Source: Tenacibaculum sp. (GTDB lineage Bacteria > Bacteroidota > Bacteroidia > Flavobacteriales > Flavobacteriaceae). From it: a stretch of 64,000 nt of DNA. A model generated the notes under the pieces. The model did no database searches, was not told the origin of the DNA, and saw only the letters and a program-made list of their open reading frames with translations. Made by a program: the position numbers and the translations under genes. The DNA is taken from the NCBI GenBank assembly GCA_022448525.1, contig JAKVCX010000004.1, forward strand, positions 248,001 through 312,000. Direction: 5' to 3'. Below are positions 1 to 8,317 of the stretch, piece by piece (position 1 is the first letter of the stretch; each line of letters begins with the position of its first letter).

Positions 1-2
1 AA

Positions 3-935
3 GCACTAGTAATTTCTGGAGGTGGTAGCAAAGGCGCGTTCGCAGGAGGTGTTGTGGAGTTTTTAATGAAGGAAAAAAAGAAAGATTATGATTTATTTTT
101 AGGTACTTCAACTGGAAGTTTAATGGTATCTCATTTGGCTATGGGAATGGTAGATGAATTAAAGATGCTATATACAAATGTTAATCAACGAAGTATTTTT
201 AGTAATAATCCATTTCGAATAAAGAATGTACATGGAGTAAAAGTAATTTCTATTAGACACAGAAATACATTCTGGAACTTTTTGAATGGTAGAAAAACCT
301 TTGGAGAAAGTAAGAATTTACGAAAGTTAATTCGTGAGAATGTTACAAGAGAAATGTATCATTCAATAAGAGAGAATAATAAAGAAGTCGTAGTTACGGT
401 ATCTAACTTAACTGCAAATGAAATAGAATACAAATCTATCCTTGATTGTTCTTATGAAGATTTTTGTGATTGGATTTGGGGTTCTTGTAATTATGTTCCT
501 TTTATGAGTCTCTTGGAGAAAAACTCCTGTCAATATGCCGATGGAGGTTTTGGCTGTTTAGTTCCTATCAGAGAAGCGATTCAAAGAGGAGCAAAAGAGG
601 TAGACGCGATTATTTTAGAGACAGAGGTAAATCAAATTAATAGAATTCCGGCAAAGAATCCGTTTTCATTAATGCTAGATGTTTTTGGTTTTATGTTGGA
701 ACATGTTGAAAAACATAATGTTACTATTGGTAAATTATCTGCAAGATATCAAGATGTACAATTGAATTTATATTATACGCCTACGGTGTTAACAACAAAT
801 TCTCTAATTTTTGATAAAAAGCAAATGTCTTCTTGGTGGAGACAGGGTTATGAATATGCCAAGCAGAAAGATTTATCATTAATGAATGATTTTAGACCAG
901 ATTTAATCGATAAAAAAACAAAAGACGCTTCATGA
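3..935 (+). CDS. patatin-like phospholipase, 5'-truncated by window edge
   Basis: Patatin-family serine lipid acyl hydrolase. The reading frame is open to the first base. The glycine-rich oxyanion-hole motif GGGSKG lies at 18-35, upstream of the first GTG (54) and ATG codons, so the true start is outside the window. The nucleophile elbow G-T-S-T-G follows at 102-116 (Ser codon 108), and the partner Asp of the catalytic dyad sits in D-G-G at 540-548. All family hallmarks are therefore present. No signal peptide can be judged. The stop overlaps the next gene by 4 bases (ATGA), suggesting translational coupling. The physiological lipid substrate is unknown. Confidence 0.88.
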   Translation, partial: ALVISGGGSKGAFAGGVVEFLMKEKKKDYDLFLGTSTGSLMVSHLAMGMVDELKMLYTNVNQRSIFSNNPFRIKNVHGVKVISIRHRNTFWNFLNGRKTFGESKNLRKLIRENVTREMYHSIRENNKEVVVTVSNLTANEIEYKSILDCSYEDFCDWIWGSCNYVPFMSLLEKNSCQYADGGFGCLVPIREAIQRGAKEVDAIILETEVNQINRIPAKNPFSLMLDVFGFMLEHVEKHNVTIGKLSARYQDVQLNLYYTPTVLTTNSLIFDKKQMSSWWRQGYEYAKQKDLSLMNDFRPDLIDKKTKDAS

Positions 936-1819
936 AGTTTGGAAAGGTAGAGCAACCAGAATTAGTAGATTTTTCATTTCCTAAAACACATCAACATACA
1001 ACGAAATTATTATCAACTTTTGATAAGGCAAAACCATTATCCGTTTATGTTGGTTGTGCGAAATGGAATAAAGCAGATTTAAAGGGGTTTTATCCAAGAG
1101 GAACAAAAGATGAATTGATTTATTATTCATCACAATTCAACTCTATAGAGTTAAATGCAACTTTTTATCGTCAATTTCCTCCAGAACAATTTGAGAAATG
1201 GAAGAATAAAACTCCGGACGGATTTAAGTTTTTTCCAAAATTAACGCAAGATATTAGTCATTGGAAAAGGTTACAAGGAGTAGCTGATTTAGTAAATTAT
1301 TATTTAGATGCTGCAACTAGGCTAGAGGAGAAGTTAGGTACAATTTTTCTTCAGTTACATTCAAACTTTGGCCCTAAGAATTTTGATAGACTCAAAAATT
1401 TCGTTGAAGGTTGGCCAAAAGACATTCCCTTAACTGTTGAGTGTAGACATACAGAATGGTTCACGGATGAAACGGTTGCTTCTGAATTTTATGAACTTTT
1501 AGAAAGTAATGGAGTGTCAAACACTATTGTTGATACAGCAGGAAGACGTGATATGATGCATATGCGATTAACGAATAATGAGGCATTTATAAGATATGTA
1601 GGAGCAAATCACTCTTCAGATTATGCTAGATTAGATGATTGGGTTGAACGATTATCAGAATGGGTAAATTTAGGCTTACGAAATATTCATTTTTTTGTAC
1701 ACCAAAATTTAGAAGTTGAATCTCCATTATTAGCTTCCTATTTTATAAAAAAGATAAATTCAGAATTAGATGTTAATTTAAAAATACCTAAAGAAGAAGA
1801 ACAGCAAACACTTTTTTAA
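932..1819 (+). CDS. DUF72 (YecE-like) domain protein
   Basis: A 295-residue protein of the DUF72/YecE family, a TIM-barrel-like fold with no established reaction. Typical features are the early VGCAKWNK segment, the S-S-Q-F-N-S-I-E-L-N-ATFY stretch and a later FVHQNLE-like region. It has no signal peptide or membrane segment, so it is probably cytoplasmic. The start ATG overlaps the stop of the patatin gene by 4 bases, so the two are likely translated from one mRNA. The gene ends at a strong bidirectional hairpin shared with the convergent protease gene. Family assignment is confident; function is unknown. Confidence 0.85.
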   Translation: MKFGKVEQPELVDFSFPKTHQHTTKLLSTFDKAKPLSVYVGCAKWNKADLKGFYPRGTKDELIYYSSQFNSIELNATFYRQFPPEQFEKWKNKTPDGFKFFPKLTQDISHWKRLQGVADLVNYYLDAATRLEEKLGTIFLQLHSNFGPKNFDRLKNFVEGWPKDIPLTVECRHTEWFTDETVASEFYELLESNGVSNTIVDTAGRRDMMHMRLTNNEAFIRYVGANHSSDYARLDDWVERLSEWVNLGLRNIHFFVHQNLEVESPLLASYFIKKINSELDVNLKIPKEEEQQTLF

Positions 1820-1837
1820 ATATAATCTTAAAGTGAA

Positions 1838-1873
1838 AAAAAAGCGAGCTAATTTTGTTAGCTCGCTTTTTTA
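1838..1873. terminator. bidirectional intrinsic terminator
   Basis: Perfect 10-bp stem AGCGAGCTAA (1843-1852) / TTAGCTCGCT (1858-1867) with a 5-base loop. An A-run precedes it and a T-run follows, so it can terminate both the DUF72 gene (+) and the convergent S41 protease gene (-). Confidence 0.92.
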
Positions 1874-1891
1874 TTTCTCTTTTTTTAGAAT

Positions 1892-3352
1892 CTATCTAAT
1901 ATCAACATACATATTATTGTAATCAATATTTCTCATTTGTGAATTCCAGAATGGTTTTTCTGATTCTTTTTGATATGCGAAATTAGCACCTTTTGCGCCA
2001 GTAGTAATATATTGAATTGCTCTAGCTAATAGAGGCTCGTTTGGATCTCCTAAAACTCCTAAATTGCTATTATCTTCTGCTATTTGAACTTCTGCCGTAA
2101 ATCCGTTTGGTTCATTTTGACCATCTCTATTTCGAATTTCTAAAACGATAGGTTGCATTGCCCAAGTGTGTGAACCATTAAAATTAGGTCCATTTCTAGT
2201 GTAATCGTCTGAATCATATAGAGTAATAGAAGCAACTTGTTTTCCAACTGTTTCAGTACCAATTAACCTAACATTAATATAAGGCCTTAAACTATTTATA
2301 ATTAGTTCAGAAGCAGATGCAGTTTGATCACTAACAATAACATATAAAGTTGTTAAGTTTAAACTGTTGATAGCTTCATCTAAAATTATATTTCCACTAG
2401 TATCTCTTTTTAATAATCTATCCGTAAAACGATCTATAAAACTTTCACTACTAAAACTAGCCATTACTTTTTCATTCCAAATTTTATTAGCAAAAACTTC
2501 TCCTGTAAATTGACCAGTGATCATACTAGATAAATAAATAGCGGAAGTAACAGAACCACCACCATTATATCTTAAATCTAAAACTAAATCTGTAACCCCA
2601 CCAATTCTAAAGTCTGCAAAGGCTTGATTCAATTGAGCATCAAAGTCAGAAGCAAATTGATTGTACATTAAATATCCAATTCTATTAGCTCCTTCATTTA
2701 TAATTGAAGCAATCTTAACAGGGTTCTCTGTAACCTCAGTTTTTACTATAGAAATAGTAGTTCCATTTGGTGTAGGATTTCCACCATTATAATCAGCTAA
2801 ACTTATAGTGAAGTTATTAGGAGTAAACAATTGATTCACATTTCCAGTTGTGATTTGTGTTCCATTTACTTCAGTAATAATCATACCTCTTGTAATTCCT
2901 TTAGTCTCTGCATCTGATCCAGCAATAACATCTCTAACAACTACGTATGCATTTCCTGAGTTATCAGCGTATTCAACAGCAACTAATTTTAATCCGCTTG
3001 TTAAACGTAAACCTTGGAAAGAGTTTTCTAAAGCGACGTAATCATCAGTAATCCATGAAAAAACACGATTTGGATCTTTTGGGAATTCATTAGGGTATGA
3101 TAATAGACTATTAAATAATTCAGTTGGTTCACTGAATCCACTTAGATAGCTATTTAATTGTTCTCTAGTTGAAAATTTACTATCAGATAAGTCTGGAATT
3201 AATCCTTGCCATTTGTAATATGCATTCATTCCTCCCCAAACAAAATCATTAACTTCTAGGTTTTGGGGAATATCTTCAGTTTTAGAACAGTTAACAAAAG
3301 TTAAAGCTAAAACAAGTACTAAAAGATTTTTAAGGCGGAAATATTTCTTCAT
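1892..3352 (-). CDS. S41-family peptidase (C-terminal processing protease-like), lipoprotein
   Basis: A 486-residue periplasmic or outer-membrane-anchored serine protease of the tail-specific/CtpA family. The N-terminus has a lipoprotein signal with lipobox LTFVNC. A PDZ-like region lies at about residues 110-200. The catalytic core contains DLRYNGGGS, then the serine in T-A-S346-A-S-E and the lysine in V-G-K371. Their 25-residue separation equals that of the Ser/Lys dyad of E. coli Prc, so the enzyme should be active. It is a single gene facing the ECF operon, with its own hairpin terminator. The substrate is unknown; similar flavobacterial proteins carry the same lipoprotein anchor. Confidence 0.9.
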   Translation of the reverse strand: MKKYFRLKNLLVLVLALTFVNCSKTEDIPQNLEVNDFVWGGMNAYYKWQGLIPDLSDSKFSTREQLNSYLSGFSEPTELFNSLLSYPNEFPKDPNRVFSWITDDYVALENSFQGLRLTSGLKLVAVEYADNSGNAYVVVRDVIAGSDAETKGITRGMIITEVNGTQITTGNVNQLFTPNNFTISLADYNGGNPTPNGTTISIVKTEVTENPVKIASIINEGANRIGYLMYNQFASDFDAQLNQAFADFRIGGVTDLVLDLRYNGGGSVTSAIYLSSMITGQFTGEVFANKIWNEKVMASFSSESFIDRFTDRLLKRDTSGNIILDEAINSLNLTTLYVIVSDQTASASELIINSLRPYINVRLIGTETVGKQVASITLYDSDDYTRNGPNFNGSHTWAMQPIVLEIRNRDGQNEPNGFTAEVQIAEDNSNLGVLGDPNEPLLARAIQYITTGAKGANFAYQKESEKPFWNSQMRNIDYNNMYVDIR

Positions 3353-3419
3353 TTATACATGTTTAATCCTAGTAATAACGCAATTTATGTAAAAGTTAGT
3401 ATTTTTTTTAACTTTCTTT

Positions 3420-3444
3420 GTAACAAAATAAATTCTACGTCGTC
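3420..3444 (+). promoter_or_regulatory. putative ECF-sigma promoter of the first sigma operon
   Basis: GTAAC (3420-3424), 16 bases, then CGTC (3441-3444). This is the general ECF pattern of an AAC-type -35 and a CGTC-type -10. The same layout lies upstream of the second ECF operon at 13731-13755. It suggests autoregulation; the cognate sigma factor is inferred, not shown. Confidence 0.55.
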
Positions 3445-3515
3445 GAAAGGGTGTAAAATTGATAAATAAGACGTAAAAAATATCAATCAATTACAACTAA
3501 CTCAATAACCAAACA

Positions 3516-4025
3516 ATGAAACAGTCTGACTTTTTAAAAGTTGTATTACCATTCAAAGATAAAGTTTTTCGTTTAGCCAAGCGATTACTTGTGTCTACGG
3601 AGGAAGCAGAAGATGCAACGCAAGAGCTGTATTTTAAGCTGTGGAGAAACAAAGAGAAGTTGGCTGATTATAAAAACGTTGAAGCGTTTGCTATGACAAT
3701 GACGAAGAATTATTGTTTCGATAGATTAAAATCAAAACAAGCAAGTAATTTAACACTAGTTCATAGTAATTATAAAGAGAAAGATACTTCTTTAGAAAAG
3801 AAGATAGAATATAAAGATAGTGTGAGTAATGTTCACAAACTGATAGAAAATTTACCAGAACAACAAAAAATCATTATTCAACTTAGAGATATCGAACAGT
3901 ATGATTTTGATGAGATTTGTGAAATGGTTGATATGAAACCAACAGCAGTAAGAGTAGCATTATCAAGAGCACGTAAAACAATTAGAGAAGCATTAATTAA
4001 ACAACATAATTATGGAGTTAGCTAA
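3516..4025 (+). CDS. RNA polymerase sigma factor, ECF type
   Basis: A 169-residue sigma-70 family factor with only regions 2 and 4. Region 2 covers about residues 10-75 (VFRLAKRLL...AEDATQELYFKLW). Region 4 covers about 110-165 (ENLPEQQKIIIQLRD, then the helix-turn-helix with TAVRVALSRARK). It overlaps the next gene by 14 bases. The order sigma, membrane protein, two DUF4252 proteins matches a cluster common in flavobacteria and implies that the sigma factor is controlled by the downstream membrane protein. A putative ECF promoter at 3420-3444 suggests positive autoregulation. Stimulus and regulon are unknown. Confidence 0.92.
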   Translation: MKQSDFLKVVLPFKDKVFRLAKRLLVSTEEAEDATQELYFKLWRNKEKLADYKNVEAFAMTMTKNYCFDRLKSKQASNLTLVHSNYKEKDTSLEKKIEYKDSVSNVHKLIENLPEQQKIIIQLRDIEQYDFDEICEMVDMKPTAVRVALSRARKTIREALIKQHNYGVS

Positions 4026-4488
4026 CATAGAAAAGTTAATCGAAAAATACTTAGAAGCTGAAACATCATTGCAAGAAGAAAATATACTTCGTGAGTATTT
4101 CACATCAGGAAACGTAGCTCCTCATTTACAGGATTACGCAATTATGTTTGGGTATTTTAAGCAAAATCAAAGTGAAACCTTCACAAAGACCATTAAGTTA
4201 AAACCTGAGATTAAAAGAAAAAAGAACTTTAAATGGTTATCAGTTGCAGCGTCATTCGCTTTGTTAGTAAGTGCCTACGTAGGTAAAGTAGAATACGATA
4301 AGTACCAACAACGAATGTACTTTGCTCAAGTAAAAGAAGCACTTCAAAAAGTTTCATTTCATCTAAATAAAGGAAACGATGCATTATATGCAGTTTCAAG
4401 CAACATTAACAAAGGAAGTGAAGCTATGAATTCTTTGAAAATCTATGAGAACACTGGAAATACAGTTCTTAAACAAGTTAATCGTTAA
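4012..4488 (+). CDS. putative anti-sigma factor, single-pass membrane protein
   Basis: A 158-residue protein: a soluble N-terminal part of about 70 residues (MELANIEKLIEKYLEAETSLQEE...), one transmembrane helix (about residues 74-93, WLSVAASFALLVSAYVG), and a periplasmic tail. This topology, and a start that overlaps the sigma gene by 14 bases, is what an anti-sigma factor usually shows. I see no zinc-binding HxxxCxxC motif, so it is not a classical ZAS-domain protein. Function is inferred from position and topology only. Confidence 0.7.
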   Translation: MELANIEKLIEKYLEAETSLQEENILREYFTSGNVAPHLQDYAIMFGYFKQNQSETFTKTIKLKPEIKRKKNFKWLSVAASFALLVSAYVGKVEYDKYQQRMYFAQVKEALQKVSFHLNKGNDALYAVSSNINKGSEAMNSLKIYENTGNTVLKQVNR

Positions 4489-4531
4489 AAAAAATTAAAG
4501 TAAAACCAAGTATTAAATAAATAAGTAAATC

Positions 4532-5035
4532 ATGAAAAAAGTAATATTATTAGTAGCAATGGTATTTATGTCTCAAATAACTTTTGCTCAAGGAATGTTC
4601 GATTCGTTAGAAGATTTAGATGATGTGTCAACAGTAGTTGTAACAAAAGCAGCATTTGAATTATTAAAAAAGTTTCCAGATGCTAAGTCTGATGACATGA
4701 AAGTATTCAACACAGCTAAGGGATTAGAGGAGTTAAAAGTTTTTTCTACTGAGAATGCATCAATAGCTTCAAAGATGGAAGCAATGGCAAATTCAGCTAT
4801 TAAAAAAGGAAACATGACTCAATTAATGCGTGTTAAGGATAAAGGATCTAGAGTGAAAATCTATATCAAGTCTACAAAAAATAAAGATATCGTAAGTGAA
4901 GTATTAATGTTTGTAAAAAGCAAAGACGGAAAAGACGATAAGCCAAGTTCTACAATTATTTCTTTAATCGGAGAAATTAATATGAACGAATTAGCTGAAA
5001 TCGCTAAAGATTACGATAAAAAGTCTGATAAATAA
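4532..5035 (+). CDS. DUF4252 protein, secreted
   Basis: A 167-residue protein with a cleavable signal peptide ending near ITFAQ. The mature part resembles DUF4252, a family of unknown function that in Bacteroidota usually accompanies an ECF sigma factor. It is rich in Lys and Asp, with no catalytic motif visible. It lies 43 bases after the anti-sigma gene and before a hairpin (5062-5089), so most transcripts may end here while some read into the second DUF4252 gene. It may be a sensor or a target of the sigma system. Confidence 0.75.
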   Translation: MKKVILLVAMVFMSQITFAQGMFDSLEDLDDVSTVVVTKAAFELLKKFPDAKSDDMKVFNTAKGLEELKVFSTENASIASKMEAMANSAIKKGNMTQLMRVKDKGSRVKIYIKSTKNKDIVSEVLMFVKSKDGKDDKPSSTIISLIGEINMNELAEIAKDYDKKSDK

Positions 5036-5061
5036 TTTAGACTATACACTTTAAAAACAAA

Positions 5062-5089
5062 AAACATAGCCTATTTTTAGGCTATGTTT
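5062..5089 (+). terminator. hairpin between the two DUF4252 genes
   Basis: A 12-bp perfect stem (5062-5073 / 5078-5089) with a TTTT loop. The T-run after it is poor, so termination may be partial or the hairpin may stabilise the upstream mRNA. Confidence 0.6.
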
Positions 5090-5117
5090 ATTCATCTAAC
5101 AAACCATTTAGTATACT

Positions 5118-5693
5118 ATGAAAAAACTATTCACATTTGCCATTATATGTCTTTCAATAACCTTAACTTCTTGTAAAAAACAAGAAAGTTTACAGAGTTA
5201 CTTAATACAAACTGAAGATAATCAAGATTATGTGCGTTTTGATTTTTCAACGAGTATGCTAGGTTCATTTTTTGAGGATATCTCTGAGGACGATCAAAAA
5301 ACTTTTCAAAGTGTAAGAAAAATGAATATTGCCTTTTTACCAGTAAATAAGGCAAATGAAGAGGAGTTTGGTGTGGAAAGAAAGAAAATTAAAGGAATTA
5401 TGAAGAACACGGATTATAAATCGTTGATTCGTGTAAATGATAAAAGAGGAAAAGGGACGATTTATTATGCTGGAGAAGCTGATGCTATTGATGAAATTGT
5501 AGCGGTAATTTATGCTAAAGATTTCGGACTTGGAGTTGCCAGAATTTTAGGTAATGATATGAATATTGAAAAAATCATGAAAATGGTTCAAAATGCAAAC
5601 ATGGAAGATAAAGGTGATGAATTGGAGAAAATCAAGGATATTTTTGGTGGACAATTTCAAACTGAAAAACTTCATGTAGAACCTGTTCAGTAA
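5118..5693 (+). CDS. DUF4252 lipoprotein
   Basis: A 191-residue second DUF4252-type protein. The N-terminus MKKLFTFAIICLSITLTSC is a lipoprotein signal with lipobox LTSC. It is diverged from the upstream copy but shares its plan, including the segment around RVNDKRGKGTIYY that corresponds to RVKDKGSRVKIYI. One copy is therefore predicted to be free in the periplasm and the other lipid-anchored. It is the last gene of the sigma operon and is followed by a strong terminator. Function is unknown. Confidence 0.75.
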   Translation: MKKLFTFAIICLSITLTSCKKQESLQSYLIQTEDNQDYVRFDFSTSMLGSFFEDISEDDQKTFQSVRKMNIAFLPVNKANEEEFGVERKKIKGIMKNTDYKSLIRVNDKRGKGTIYYAGEADAIDEIVAVIYAKDFGLGVARILGNDMNIEKIMKMVQNANMEDKGDELEKIKDIFGGQFQTEKLHVEPVQ

Positions 5694-5715
5694 AATTATA
5701 GATAACGTACCTAAG

Positions 5716-5748
5716 AAAAACCGCAATTGAAAAATTGCGGTTTTTTTG
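5716..5748 (+). terminator. intrinsic terminator
   Basis: A 13-bp stem AAAAACCGCAATT (5716-5728) / AATTGCGGTTTTT (5733-5745) with a GAAA loop and a following T-run. It ends the first ECF operon. Confidence 0.92.
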
Positions 5749-5787
5749 TTTTAACTCGTCATTAACAAGTCCAAATGTTAAAATTCT

Positions 5788-5795
5788 TATTTTTG
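5788..5795 (+). promoter_or_regulatory. -7 box of the M1 aminopeptidase gene
   Basis: TATTTTTG matches the Bacteroidota -7 consensus TAnnTTTG, 20 bases before the ATG. No clear TTTG -33 element is seen at the expected distance. Confidence 0.5.
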
Positions 5796-5815
5796 GCTAA
5801 ATATCTAATGATTTT

Positions 5816-8257
5816 ATGAGGAAAGTATTATTGATTTTATTCGTGTGTATTTCTGCACAATTATTTTCACAAAACACAACTGAATATAGAGGAGAAAGAG
5901 ATAAAATTCACAATTTGGTTCATACGAAATTAAAAGTAGATTTTAACTTCGATAAGCAAACAATGAATGGAGAAGCATGGATTACTGCTAAACCTCATTT
6001 TTACGAAACAGATAGATTAGTTTTAGATGCAAAGGGAATGATTGTTCATGCTGTAACTATGAATGATAAACCATTGAATTTTAATTATAATGATTTTCAA
6101 ATTACAGTTAATTTACCAAAATCTTACAAGCGAGATGAACAATTTACAGTTTATATAAAATATACTGCGCAACCTGAAAAAGTAAAGCAAAAAGGAAGTA
6201 AAGCTATTACATCCGCTAAAGGTTTGTACTTCATAAATCCAAAAGGGATAGATAAAAGTAAACCAACTCAAATTTGGACGCAAGGAGAAACTGAGGCCAG
6301 TAGTTGTTGGTTTCCAACAATTGATGCTCCAAATCAGAAAACTTCACAAGAAATATACATCACCGTTCCGAATAAATATGTAACGCTTTCTAATGGAAAA
6401 TTAGAGAATCAAAAAGAAAATGGAAATGGTACGAGAACCGATTATTGGAATTTTTCTCAAAAGCATGCACCGTATTTATTTTTTATGGGAATAGGAGAGT
6501 ATGAAATCATTAAAGATTCATATAAAAATATTCCAGTAGATTATTATGTGGAAAAAGAATATGCTCCATATGCGAAAGAAATATTTGGAAAAACTCCTGA
6601 AATGTTGGAGTTCTTTTCGAAAATTACAGGCGTTGAATATCCATGGAATAAATATGCGCAAATCGTAGGAAGAGATTATGTTAGTGGAGCTATGGAAAAT
6701 ACAACAGCGGTAATTCACGGTGAACAAGCTTATCAAACTCCTGGTGAGTTAATAGATGGTAATAGACAAGAAAATACAATTGCTCACGAAGCATTTCATC
6801 ATTGGTTTGGTGATTTAGTTACTACCGAAAGTTGGAGTAATTTAACACTAAATGAAAGCTTTGCTAATTATAGTGAGTATTTATGGAGAGAATACAAATA
6901 TGGAAAAGATGATGCTGATGCTCATTTGTTTACAGACGTTGAGGGCTATAAAAATGGACAGAATTATGATAAACATTTAGTACGTTTTTATTATGATGAC
7001 AAAGAAGATATGTTTGACGCAGTTAGTTATAACAAAGGAGGTGCAATCTTACATATGTTGAGGAATTATCTTGGGGATAAAGCATTTTATGAAGGGTTAA
7101 ATAAATACTTAACAAAATATAAATATCAAGCTGCAGAAGTTCATCAATTACGTTTGGTTTTTGAAGAAATAACTGGTAAGGATTTAAATTGGTTTTTTAA
7201 TCAATGGTATTTTGGTAATGGACATCCAAAACTTGATATTTCTTATGACTATAATGAATTAAGAAAAACGGTAACAGTAAATGTTTTTCAAACTCAAACG
7301 GAGGATTTTAAGTTTCCTTTAGCGATAGATGTTTTTGAAGGAAATAAAGTTACGAGTCACACAGTTTTCGTAAATAGAAAAGAATCTTCTTTTACTTTGC
7401 CTTACACCAAGCAACCAAAGTTAATTCAGATAAATGCTGATGGTGTTTTACTTTGTGATGTTAATGAGAATAAAGTGTTGAGTGATTATATCTTTCAATT
7501 AAGAAATGCAAGAAGTTACATTCACAAGAGAGAAGCATTATTAGAAGTAGCTACAAAACAAGATGATAATAAGGCTTTTGATGCTATTGCAAATGCTTTA
7601 AATGACGATTTTTATTTAATCAGAAAAATGGCATTAGAAAATATCAATCTGATTAATAAATTTTCGAAGCGTCAAGCTATTGAAAAGATAAAACAAATGG
7701 CGAATAACGATCCGAAAACTGTTGTACAAGCTGCTGCAGTTGAAACTTTAGGGAAATTAACAGATCCAGAGTTAAAGCCAATATTTGTAAAAAGCTTAGA
7801 AAGTAAATCTTATTCAGTTATAGGAAAAGCATTAGTAGCTATGTATTATGTTGATAAACCACTTGCTGTTAGTAAATCTAAAGAGTTACCATTAGAGGTC
7901 AAAAAAATAATTGCTACACCATTAACTAGAATTTATCTCGAAGAAAATGACGAAGATGAGTTAACTTTTATTGCAGGAAATGTTATTTCTGGAATGTATT
8001 TGAGTTCAGATAAAAAAATCCAACGTTTGTATAAAAAAGCTTACGATAAAATAGCAAAAGGAAACAATTCTGAAGCGATACAAAATTTAGTTAATGATAT
8101 TGTAGTTAAAGGAAAACAGTATAAACAGTATGGGTTTAACAATGTTGGAATTGATTTGATGCGTCAAATGGTAAAAACTCAGAAATCAGCGAATAAGGCT
8201 AATGAAGTAAAGAATATTGCAATTATTCAAGATGCAATGAGAAGATTATTAGAATAA
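5816..8257 (+). CDS. M1-family zinc aminopeptidase
   Basis: An 813-residue exported gluzincin aminopeptidase that removes N-terminal residues from peptides. The signal peptide ends near AQLFSQ. The exopeptidase motif GAMEN lies within SGAMENTT. The zinc site is H324-E325-x-x-H328 with the third ligand E347 (N-E-S-F-A-N-Y), the usual 18-residue spacing. The C-terminal 300 residues look like helical HEAT-type repeats. All catalytic motifs are present. It is monocistronic between a terminator and its own -7 box (5788-5795), and probably acts in peptide nutrition in the periplasm or outside the cell. Confidence 0.93.
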   Translation: MRKVLLILFVCISAQLFSQNTTEYRGERDKIHNLVHTKLKVDFNFDKQTMNGEAWITAKPHFYETDRLVLDAKGMIVHAVTMNDKPLNFNYNDFQITVNLPKSYKRDEQFTVYIKYTAQPEKVKQKGSKAITSAKGLYFINPKGIDKSKPTQIWTQGETEASSCWFPTIDAPNQKTSQEIYITVPNKYVTLSNGKLENQKENGNGTRTDYWNFSQKHAPYLFFMGIGEYEIIKDSYKNIPVDYYVEKEYAPYAKEIFGKTPEMLEFFSKITGVEYPWNKYAQIVGRDYVSGAMENTTAVIHGEQAYQTPGELIDGNRQENTIAHEAFHHWFGDLVTTESWSNLTLNESFANYSEYLWREYKYGKDDADAHLFTDVEGYKNGQNYDKHLVRFYYDDKEDMFDAVSYNKGGAILHMLRNYLGDKAFYEGLNKYLTKYKYQAAEVHQLRLVFEEITGKDLNWFFNQWYFGNGHPKLDISYDYNELRKTVTVNVFQTQTEDFKFPLAIDVFEGNKVTSHTVFVNRKESSFTLPYTKQPKLIQINADGVLLCDVNENKVLSDYIFQLRNARSYIHKREALLEVATKQDDNKAFDAIANALNDDFYLIRKMALENINLINKFSKRQAIEKIKQMANNDPKTVVQAAAVETLGKLTDPELKPIFVKSLESKSYSVIGKALVAMYYVDKPLAVSKSKELPLEVKKIIATPLTRIYLEENDEDELTFIAGNVISGMYLSSDKKIQRLYKKAYDKIAKGNNSEAIQNLVNDIVVKGKQYKQYGFNNVGIDLMRQMVKTQKSANKANEVKNIAIIQDAMRRLLE

Positions 8258-8317
8258 ACTAATTACAATTCTTAATTTTGGTATTGTATTTGTCATTATA
8301 GCCCAAAAACTAAATTT

